Of a stretch of DNA of 64,000 nucleotides, positions 56,958 through 64,000 are shown in pieces (position 1 is the first letter of the stretch; each line of letters opens with the position of its first letter). The position numbers and the translations under genes are program-made. The stretch covers positions 2,819,714 through 2,883,713 of the forward strand of contig NZ_JAFBGM010000001.1 of the NCBI RefSeq assembly GCF_016811105.1, written 5' to 3'. A model generated the notes under the pieces. The model ran no database searches and was not told where the DNA came from. It saw nothing but the letters and a program-made list of their open reading frames with translations. Source of the stretch: Aurantibacter crassamenti (GTDB lineage: Bacteria; Bacteroidota; Bacteroidia; Flavobacteriales; Flavobacteriaceae).

Positions 56958-58133
56958 TTGAAAAATTTAATAATAAAATTTATTTCGAATACCATTACAT
57001 CTGAAGAATTAAGTACCCTTCAGAAGTGGTTAGAAAATCCTAAAAACAAGGATTATTTCAAAGAAATGATTAAAACCAATCAAAGGTTAGATTTTGCCTA
57101 TAGAGAGATTGACGTAGAAACTGCCTACCAGCGTATTATTAATGCAACTTCAGAAAATAAAGTTGAATCTAAGAAAGGTTATGGTCAATTTTTAAAATAT
57201 GCAGCAATAGCAATACTATTGCTTTCCACATCCTTTGGTATATATACCTATGTAAGCAATAGCGACAAAGTTAAAAATGTAACAACACAACAAATTGTTA
57301 CCACTGACACTGAAATTGTTTTAGAGTTAGAAGATGGTAGTTTGAAAGTTCTTGATGAAAGTAAGAAGGCCATAATTACGAATAACAAAGGCGATAAAAT
57401 TGTAAAACAAGAGTATAATAAACTAAAATATTCTTCTAAAGCCAATACAACTAATAATCTGGTATATAACAAATTGATAATTCCATATGGAAAGCGATTT
57501 GTAATAGAGCTTTCAGATGGTACTATTGTTCATCTTAATGCTGGCACAAAATTGCGTTATCCTACGGTTTTTTCAGATAATGGCAATAGGGATGTTTATC
57601 TAGATGGAGAGGCATTTTTTGATGTAAGTGAAAATAAAAAGCAACCTTTTGTGGTTCACACAGAGCAAATGGATGTTCGTGTTTTAGGCACAAAATTCAA
57701 TGTTTCTAGTTATGAAAATGAAGAATCAACTTCTACCGTATTGGTTGAAGGAAGTGTTAGTGTGTTAGGCACGCAGGATAACAATGACGATGAGGGAATA
57801 ATTATATCCCCTAGCCAGCAAGCGCTTATAGAAAAAGGATCTTTGGTAGTTCAAGATGTAGATATCCAAAAGTATATTGCTTGGATGGATGGTACACTTT
57901 ATTTTGTGAACGACCGGTTTGAGGATATTATAAAAGAACTCGAGCGTAATTACAATGTGAAAATTATGAATAATCATCAAGTATTGAACAGTGTTCGGTA
58001 TACTGGTAATTTTCAAAATAAGACTTTATCCGAAGTTTTAAATGTCTTTAAGAGGAATACAAAATTTGACTTTGAATTTAACGGTGATACTATTGTAATA
58101 GCACCTACTTTACATATGAAACAAAATGATTAA
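56958..58133 (+). CDS. FecR-family anti-sigma factor
   Basis: The 391-residue protein has a short cytoplasmic N-terminal region (residues 1-75, TSEELSTLQKWLENPKN), one membrane span (FLKYAAIAILLLSTSFGIYTYV) and the periplasmic FecR domain (GKRFVIELSDGTIVHLNAGT, YLDGEAFFDV, RVLGTKFNVSSYE). The C-terminal DUF4974-like part has GTLYFVNDRFEDIIKELER. The start is a TTG at 56958. It senses occupancy of the adjacent SusC through the STN domain and controls the ECF factor. Confidence 0.94.
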   Translation: MKNLIIKFISNTITSEELSTLQKWLENPKNKDYFKEMIKTNQRLDFAYREIDVETAYQRIINATSENKVESKKGYGQFLKYAAIAILLLSTSFGIYTYVSNSDKVKNVTTQQIVTTDTEIVLELEDGSLKVLDESKKAIITNNKGDKIVKQEYNKLKYSSKANTTNNLVYNKLIIPYGKRFVIELSDGTIVHLNAGTKLRYPTVFSDNGNRDVYLDGEAFFDVSENKKQPFVVHTEQMDVRVLGTKFNVSSYENEESTSTVLVEGSVSVLGTQDNNDDEGIIISPSQQALIEKGSLVVQDVDIQKYIAWMDGTLYFVNDRFEDIIKELERNYNVKIMNNHQVLNSVRYTGNFQNKTLSEVLNVFKRNTKFDFEFNGDTIVIAPTLHMKQND

Positions 58134-58268
58134 AAAAAAGAGTAAATAACAAATCAAATACTGCCTATGAATTAAACACATCTTAAATCGAAAAATTGAC
58201 AGAACACAATTCGATTTAAAAACCAACCGACTAACAGTTGCCAACCAACAAAAAAATCAAACTAAATT

Positions 58269-61200
58269 ATGGAAACTACCAAGATTAAGAAGTGGTTTGA
58301 AAAAACAACTTCGCAATTAAATACGAAAGTGAAGATTACTTTCTTTTTTCTATTAACTGCGCTATTTCAGATGAATGCCAATACTGGCTATGCGCAAATT
58401 ACCAAAATCTCCTTGAATCTTGAGGAAGTAACTCTAAGAGAAGCTTTTGACGAAATCGAAAGTAAAACTGCTTTTCGCTTTTTTTATAAAAATCAAGATT
58501 TACAACTAAATCGAAAGGTTACCTTAAAATTGAAGAAAAAATCAATCGATGTTGTTTTAGATAAACTCTTCCATAACGATGTGGTGACATTTGAGGTATA
58601 TGATACATATATCGTTCTAAAAAAAGCTTTACCTGTTGTTGATTCAAAAGAAGAATCAATTATGAGTCCAGTTGATATTATGCAATCTCAGGTTAATGGA
58701 GTTATACTAGATCAAAACGGAGTACCCTTGGGGGGCGCCAGTATTGTTGAAAAAGGCACTTCAAATGGTACACAATCTGATTTTGACGGAAATTTTGTTC
58801 TCGATGTTGAAGATGATGCTATTTTGGTAGTTTCTTATATTGGTTTTGTAACCAATGAAGTAGCGTTAAATGGGCAGCAGAGTATAAACATAACACTTTC
58901 TGAAAATACAGCTGCGCTTGAAGAAGTAGTAGTGGTAGGCTATGGCACCAAAAGAAAGAAAGACATTATTTCTGCAGTATCTGTAATTGATCTTGAAGAA
59001 GTTGCAGATGTGCCAGCAGCAAATGTGTCTAGAATATTATTAGGTCAGGCACCTGGTGTAAATGTAGCATCTAGCTCAGGACGCCCTGGGCAAAATCTTG
59101 ATATATCAATTAGAGGTATGGGGTCATTAGGAGCAGGAAACGATCCGCTTTGGGTAGTTGATGGGTTTCCTCTAGAATCTTCAGATGGTTTGAATCCGAC
59201 AGATATTGAATCTATATCCATATTAAAGGATGCCGCTTCAACCGCTATATACGGTGCAAGAGGTTCAAATGGCGTAATTCTCGTTACTACTAAAAAAGGA
59301 CGAACAGGCAAAACTACTGTAACATTAGACGTAGCAACTGGTTTTCAGAATGTTCCTGAATCACGTAGGCTAGATATGATGAATGCCGTACAATTTGGAG
59401 AGTTTCAAAAATCAAGTTGGATTGACAGATATATTGCAAGTAATGGAATGGAACCAGCTGAAAGTGAAATTCCAGAAGGTATCCGTAATCCGGAGAACAA
59501 CACGATTTCTACAGATTGGATGGATGAGATATTAGCTAAATCTCCATTATTCAAGAAGTACGACCTTTCAATTGCTTCAGGTAACGAGAAGACAACATCG
59601 TTAATTACTTTAGGCTATATGAATCAAGATGGAGTTGTTATCAAAACAAATTTTGAACGCTTCAATGTTAGGGTTAAAGTAGATAATAAGGTTACTGATA
59701 ATATTACTATTGGTATGAATTTATCTGGCTCAAGAACAAATGAAAGAATTATTGGTGCAGGAACTAGACATACGCCTGTCGGACTTGCTTTATGGGTAGA
59801 TCCTAGAGAACCTGTTTATAATGAAGATGGAAGTTTTAATGCCTACTTGGGTGATAAGGATACTCCTGGTGATTTAATTTTTAATAGTGCCAACCCTGTG
59901 CAAATATTGCATGAGCAAAAAACAACTCAGAATACAAATCGAATACTAGCCAATGGTTACGCAGAGTTCAAGTTTTTGAAAGACTTTACATTCAAATCAA
60001 CCCTAAATGCTAATATTGTCAATTCTAGATATAATCAGTTTACACCATCAACTTTGTCTGGTTTTTCATGGAATGAGCCAGCACCAAATGATGCTGATCT
60101 GTCAGAACAATATATGGAAACCTTTAATTGGTCTGCGGATCAATTGCTTTCCTACGCAAAAGTATTAAACGATATTCATAGCTTTAATGTGTTGTTGGGT
60201 TATACTTCACAAGAATCTACAGTTAGGTCAATTGACGGCGATGGTACAAAATTCCCAGATGATGATATTCGATTTCTACAACAAGCAGAATCTTTATCAG
60301 CGGAATCAGCAGAATCTAGTTGGAGTCTATTAGCATATTTTGCGCAGCTTAATTATGATTATAAAAACAAATATTTAGTTTCTGCTACCTATAGAAGGGA
60401 AGGAAGTTCAAGATTTGGATCTAATAATAGATGGGGTAATTTTCCTGCGGTTTCTGCGGGTTGGAGAGTTTCCGAAGAAGCACTTTTACAAAACGTATCA
60501 TGGCTGACTGATTTAAAATTACGTGCTAGTTTTGGTGCTACAGGAAACAATGATATTGGTAATTACCCAAGTTTATCAACACTTGGATCAACGAATTATA
60601 TTACGGGTGGAAGTTTTCAAGCAGGTAAAATATTAAACTCACTTTCCAATCCAAACCTAGGTTGGGAGAAATCCAAACAGTTTGATTATGGTCTCGATTT
60701 AACCATGTTCAACAACCGGCTTAGCTTTGTAGCGGAGTATTATAAGAAAACTACGACAGATATGCTATTGCCAGTGAATATACCGGTTATCACAGGTTTT
60801 GAAACCACCTTTACAAACATTGGTAAAGTAGAAAATACTGGTATTGAATTGGGATTGAATTATAAAACAAATATTACTGAAGACTTAAAGTTCCGTAGTA
60901 ATTTCAATATTTCGTTTAATAAAAACAAAGTACTTGAAATAGATGGTGATAATGACGAAATTAGATCTGGTGGTATTTATGGATCACATCATGTTTCTCA
61001 GGTAGGCAGACCAATAGCTATGTTACATGGGTTTAGAAACCTTGGAGTGTTTCAATCTCAAGCAGAAATTGATGCTTCACCTACTCAAGATGGTGCCGTG
61101 CCAGGTTCTTTTAAGTATTTTGATGCCAATGGAGATGGTGAGATTACCTACGATTTTCAAGATTATGTCGAGATCGGAAATCCGCATCCAGAATTTGTTT

Positions 61201-61673
61201 ATGCCTTTAATATGGGGCTAGATTATAAAGCTTTTGATTTTAATGTAGTATTCACCGGTGCGCAAAACTATGAAGTTTTTACTACCATAGAACACACTAC
61301 TATGAATGTAGATGGGGTTTTCAATGTAGAGACGAAAGCAGCAGATAGATTTAGGTACACTACCATGTCTGGTGATGCTGGTCCTACTTCCAATTTTTGG
61401 AAATGGGAACGTGAAGGGAACAGTTATTATATTTCTGATGCAAGCCATGTATGGCTAAGAAGTTTATCCTTGGGGTATACCATTCCTATAAATGAAGCCT
61501 CCTTTCTTGACGGGGTTAGAGTTTATGTAAATGGAGACAATCTTCATCTTTTTTCGAGTTACCCATATGGTAATCCTCAACCAAATGATCGTGGTGGATT
61601 AAGGCCTGGTGTAGATGAAACACCTTATCCTTTAGCTCGTACAATTTCTCTCGGGGCAACATTGAAATTTTAA
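58269..61673 (+). CDS. SusC-like TonB-linked outer membrane protein with STN signalling domain
   Basis: The 1134-residue protein has an N-terminal signal (about 20-45), an STN domain (about 47-120: ISLNLEEVTLREAFDEIE; YDTYIVLKK), a carboxypeptidase-like domain (VILDQNGVPLGGASIVEKG), a plug (VVVGYGTKRKKDIISAVSV; ILKDAASTAIYGARGSNGV) and a barrel ending ARTISLGATLKF. The STN domain relays substrate binding to the FecR protein just upstream. It differs from the SusC at 15342, which lacks STN and is probably under the hybrid regulator. Confidence 0.95.
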   Translation: METTKIKKWFEKTTSQLNTKVKITFFFLLTALFQMNANTGYAQITKISLNLEEVTLREAFDEIESKTAFRFFYKNQDLQLNRKVTLKLKKKSIDVVLDKLFHNDVVTFEVYDTYIVLKKALPVVDSKEESIMSPVDIMQSQVNGVILDQNGVPLGGASIVEKGTSNGTQSDFDGNFVLDVEDDAILVVSYIGFVTNEVALNGQQSINITLSENTAALEEVVVVGYGTKRKKDIISAVSVIDLEEVADVPAANVSRILLGQAPGVNVASSSGRPGQNLDISIRGMGSLGAGNDPLWVVDGFPLESSDGLNPTDIESISILKDAASTAIYGARGSNGVILVTTKKGRTGKTTVTLDVATGFQNVPESRRLDMMNAVQFGEFQKSSWIDRYIASNGMEPAESEIPEGIRNPENNTISTDWMDEILAKSPLFKKYDLSIASGNEKTTSLITLGYMNQDGVVIKTNFERFNVRVKVDNKVTDNITIGMNLSGSRTNERIIGAGTRHTPVGLALWVDPREPVYNEDGSFNAYLGDKDTPGDLIFNSANPVQILHEQKTTQNTNRILANGYAEFKFLKDFTFKSTLNANIVNSRYNQFTPSTLSGFSWNEPAPNDADLSEQYMETFNWSADQLLSYAKVLNDIHSFNVLLGYTSQESTVRSIDGDGTKFPDDDIRFLQQAESLSAESAESSWSLLAYFAQLNYDYKNKYLVSATYRREGSSRFGSNNRWGNFPAVSAGWRVSEEALLQNVSWLTDLKLRASFGATGNNDIGNYPSLSTLGSTNYITGGSFQAGKILNSLSNPNLGWEKSKQFDYGLDLTMFNNRLSFVAEYYKKTTTDMLLPVNIPVITGFETTFTNIGKVENTGIELGLNYKTNITEDLKFRSNFNISFNKNKVLEIDGDNDEIRSGGIYGSHHVSQVGRPIAMLHGFRNLGVFQSQAEIDASPTQDGAVPGSFKYFDANGDGEITYDFQDYVEIGNPHPEFVYAFNMGLDYKAFDFNVVFTGAQNYEVFTTIEHTTMNVDGVFNVETKAADRFRYTTMSGDAGPTSNFWKWEREGNSYYISDASHVWLRSLSLGYTIPINEASFLDGVRVYVNGDNLHLFSSYPYGNPQPNDRGGLRPGVDETPYPLARTISLGATLKF

Positions 61674-61691
61674 TAAATAAAAAACTAAACA

Positions 61692-63206
61692 ATGAAAAAT
61701 ATAATCAAGATATTTATAAGTTTATCGGTGGTTTTTTCCATGTTTTCTTGTAGCGATGATTTTTTGGACAAACCAAACCCTAATCAATTAGGCGAAGGAA
61801 GTTTCTATGCAAATGAAAAACAAGTCACTCAAGCTATTATGGGTGTTTATGGTCAATTGCAGAATATTACAAGTGATCAATGGCTTTATAGCGAGATGAT
61901 TACAGATAACACCACTGTTCATTTTGATGAGGGTAATAGGGGAAATGCACCTAATATAGAGTCTTTTGAATACTGGCAATATAATTCTGGTACCGGTAGA
62001 ATGTATGACCTTTATAGAGATAGTTACAACGCCTTAGGCAATATAAACCTAACCTTATCAAAGCTTGAGGAGGCAGACATAGATGCCGTTGCAAAGACAC
62101 AGTTTGAAGGCGAATTGCGATTCTTTAGAGCATATTACTATTTTCTGCTAACCCAGTATTTTGGTGATGTGGTTCTAGTAACCGAACCTTTAAACGATCC
62201 GTCAGCTGCGTTTGAGTTAGAGCGTTCTCCCATTTCAGCAGTGTATGATCAAATTGAGAGTGACCTTGCTATTGCAATAGCAGCTTTACCTCATCCAAAT
62301 GCTGTTGATGCTTCAGATTTAGGCCGAGTAACTAAAGGAGCAGCACTTACCCTTTCAGGCAAAATATGGTTAACAAGAAAAGATTATGTTAGAGCCAAGG
62401 CAGATTTAGATCAAGTAGCAGCCCTAGGTTACAGTATATTAGATAATTATGCTGATGTTTTTGATCCAACAAACAAAAACCATAACGAGTCTATTTTTGA
62501 AGTTCAATTTCAAGGAGGAAATGATTTAGGTGAAGAAAGTGGATTCATATATGATTTTTACCCCAAGTTTTCTAATGGAGAGGTTACAGGATTCTCAGGA
62601 ATAAGTGGCGGTGGATGGAATATTCCTACTTTGGATATTATTGCAGCTTATGAAGAAGGTGATGCGCGAAAGGTAATTTCGTTAAGTGAAGGGTATACAG
62701 ATATAAATACTAGTGAATTTGTAGCCATTCCATTTATTGAAAAATACCATTACGAACATTCAATACAAGGTCGACCTGATAGTAATTGGCCAATATACAG
62801 ATATGCTGATGTATTATTGATGCTTGCTGAGACAATCAATGAACAATCTGGACCAAACACAGAAGCTTATGGTTATCTTAACAAAATTAGGGATAGAGCA
62901 GGTCTTGATCCACTTTCAGGGCTTTCACAAGATCAATTCAGAACCGCTTTACTACATGAAAGAAGAATTGAATTGGCCTTTGAAAATCATCGTTGGTTTG
63001 ACTTAAGAAGAACCATGAGTGCCACCGAACTTGTCGCCTTTTTAAATGCTCATGGAGCATCGGAAAAAGCTAACCAAACGACACCAAGAGGTTCAGTAGG
63101 GTTTTCGGCAGGAGATTATATATTTGATACCCATGAAATATTATTTCCTATTCCAAATAGAGAGCGGGTTGTAAATCCTAATTTAGGACAAAATGACGGC
63201 TATTAG
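61692..63206 (+). CDS. SusD/RagB-family lipoprotein
   Basis: The 504-residue protein has a lipoprotein signal (LSVVFSMFSCSDDFLDK) and SusD features (GELRFFRAYYYFLLTQYFGD, YADVLLMLAETINEQSG, LLHERRIELAFENHRWFDLR, FPIPNRERVVNPNLGQNDGY). It is 18 bases after the STN-containing SusC and is its surface partner. No terminator is seen in the 136-base gap before the next gene. Confidence 0.95.
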   Translation: MKNIIKIFISLSVVFSMFSCSDDFLDKPNPNQLGEGSFYANEKQVTQAIMGVYGQLQNITSDQWLYSEMITDNTTVHFDEGNRGNAPNIESFEYWQYNSGTGRMYDLYRDSYNALGNINLTLSKLEEADIDAVAKTQFEGELRFFRAYYYFLLTQYFGDVVLVTEPLNDPSAAFELERSPISAVYDQIESDLAIAIAALPHPNAVDASDLGRVTKGAALTLSGKIWLTRKDYVRAKADLDQVAALGYSILDNYADVFDPTNKNHNESIFEVQFQGGNDLGEESGFIYDFYPKFSNGEVTGFSGISGGGWNIPTLDIIAAYEEGDARKVISLSEGYTDINTSEFVAIPFIEKYHYEHSIQGRPDSNWPIYRYADVLLMLAETINEQSGPNTEAYGYLNKIRDRAGLDPLSGLSQDQFRTALLHERRIELAFENHRWFDLRRTMSATELVAFLNAHGASEKANQTTPRGSVGFSAGDYIFDTHEILFPIPNRERVVNPNLGQNDGY

Positions 63207-63342
63207 GCTTTAATTATACTTATAAATTAGTATTTTACTGTGTGTGATTGTTTCTAAACCTTTTAAGGTGTTGTGCATCATATTGAATTGTCATTTTTCA
63301 GGAATGAAAGATTGATGATGATAGAATAATATTTGTAAACAT

Positions 63343-64000
63343 ATGGAGAGTTTTAATTGGATATTACAGCTTTTGGGTCGTTTTCATTCCCTATTAGTGC
63401 ATTTTCCTATAGGTTTGTTAGTAGTTGCTTTGTTTTTTGAGCTGCTGACATTAAAAGGAAAACGGCAGTCGTTACGTGCAGGTATTCATCTTATGATTTT
63501 TGTAGGTGCTGTATCAGCGGTAGTTGCAGCTATGTTAGGCTGGTTGCTTCGTACCTATGATGATTATAGTGGAGAATTAGTGACTAATCACCAATATTTG
63601 GGTATTGCTACCGCGGTTTTAGCTGTAATTACTGCGGTATTGTTGCGAAGTACTTTAAAAGGAAAGTTCTCAAATTATCGCACCTATCGCGGTGGTCTAA
63701 TCGTTACGGTAATTTTACTTTCTATAACAGGGCATTTAGGTGCTAGTTTAACTCATGGTGAAGATTATTTGACCAGTGTATTTCCAGGTAATACTGATGT
63801 ATATGATGACGCTAAAGGTTTAGCCTTGTTAAATGAATTAAAGAATTCAGATTCAATTACTATTGCGCAACAAGACAAACTCAATCTAGAGGTAAGAGCA
63901 ATTTTTGCTCATAATTGTTACCAATGCCATAGTGAAAACAAACAAAAAGGCGAATTAATTCTTGAGAATAAAGAAGGGGTATTTAAGGGAGGAGAATCTG
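63343..64000 (+). CDS. DUF2231 membrane protein with cytochrome c motif (3' end outside window)
   Basis: The frame opens at the ATG at 63343 and is still open at 64000 (219 codons). Residues 1-135 form about four membrane spans of the DUF2231 type (FHSLLVHFPIGLLVVALFF, FVGAVSAVVAAMLGWLL). Then comes a single CxxCH haem-binding site (HNCYQCHSENKQKGELIL) in the pattern of Planctomycete-type cytochrome c domains. In other genomes this combination is often followed by further domains and by sugar oxidoreductases. It lies directly after the SusCD pair, so an inner-membrane electron acceptor for periplasmic substrate oxidation is a reasonable inference. Confidence 0.85.
   Translation, partial: MESFNWILQLLGRFHSLLVHFPIGLLVVALFFELLTLKGKRQSLRAGIHLMIFVGAVSAVVAAMLGWLLRTYDDYSGELVTNHQYLGIATAVLAVITAVLLRSTLKGKFSNYRTYRGGLIVTVILLSITGHLGASLTHGEDYLTSVFPGNTDVYDDAKGLALLNELKNSDSITIAQQDKLNLEVRAIFAHNCYQCHSENKQKGELILENKEGVFKGGES

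Overview
The window looks like a chromosomal segment of a marine Flavobacteriaceae member (Bacteroidota). The evidence is AT-rich coding DNA, two SusC/SusD pairs, a hybrid two-component regulator, an ECF sigma/FecR pair, flavobacterial-type PurC, PhoH, MnmE and DnaN, and almost no Shine-Dalgarno sequences. I found no tRNA, rRNA, CRISPR array or insertion sequence. Species is not assigned.

Layout. (1) 1-7656, minus strand: a 239-aa exported protein followed by a giant surface protein that runs off the left edge. The left 3.2 kb of the giant gene is more than ten near-identical 300-bp (100-residue) tandem repeats. (2) 8552-26249, mostly plus strand: a carbohydrate-utilisation-like locus. It holds a SusR-type hybrid two-component protein, an exported TolB-like propeller protein, a ThuA protein, SusC, SusD, an enolase-superfamily dehydratase, an aldehyde dehydrogenase, a small SDR and a Gfo/Idh/MocA oxidoreductase. 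No glycoside hydrolase or polysaccharide lyase is recognisable in it. A decayed ECF sigma factor gene lies at 24604-24894. (3) 26309-28065: mnmE and a coupled small gene.

(4) 28087-47433 is the most interesting part: a nonribosomal peptide locus built as two divergent arms. The minus arm encodes a C-A-PCP synthetase, an acyl-CoA-dehydrogenase-like flavoprotein, a stand-alone adenylating enzyme, a free carrier protein, a His-rich small protein and a TonB-dependent receptor, closely spaced. The ligase, dehydrogenase and carrier trio matches the known route from L-proline to pyrrole-2-carboxyl-S-carrier, and a nearby ornithine-cyclodeaminase-family gene could supply proline. The plus arm encodes a membrane protein, a HupE/UreJ-type permease, and one synthetase module cut into three proteins: C-A(core), a stand-alone GAMT-like methyltransferase, and A(C-terminal lobe)-PCP-thioesterase. 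An Sfp-type phosphopantetheinyl transferase follows. The split lies between adenylation motifs A8 and A9, where single-chain modules carry inserted methyltransferases. The carrier is probably loaded with a pyrrole acyl group and extended by two residues, then released by the thioesterase. Linkage to a TonB receptor, a His-rich protein and HupE suggests a metal-chelating product (inference).

(5) 47520-55777: housekeeping genes (Lys-rich exported protein, DUF4870, DnaN, ABM monooxygenase, SAM hydrolase family, PhoH, PurC, exonuclease, cNMP/CBS/DUF294 protein). (6) 55910-64000: a second nutrient locus with an ECF sigma factor, divergent FecR anti-sigma factor, STN-containing SusC, SusD, and the start of a DUF2231/cytochrome c membrane protein cut by the right edge.
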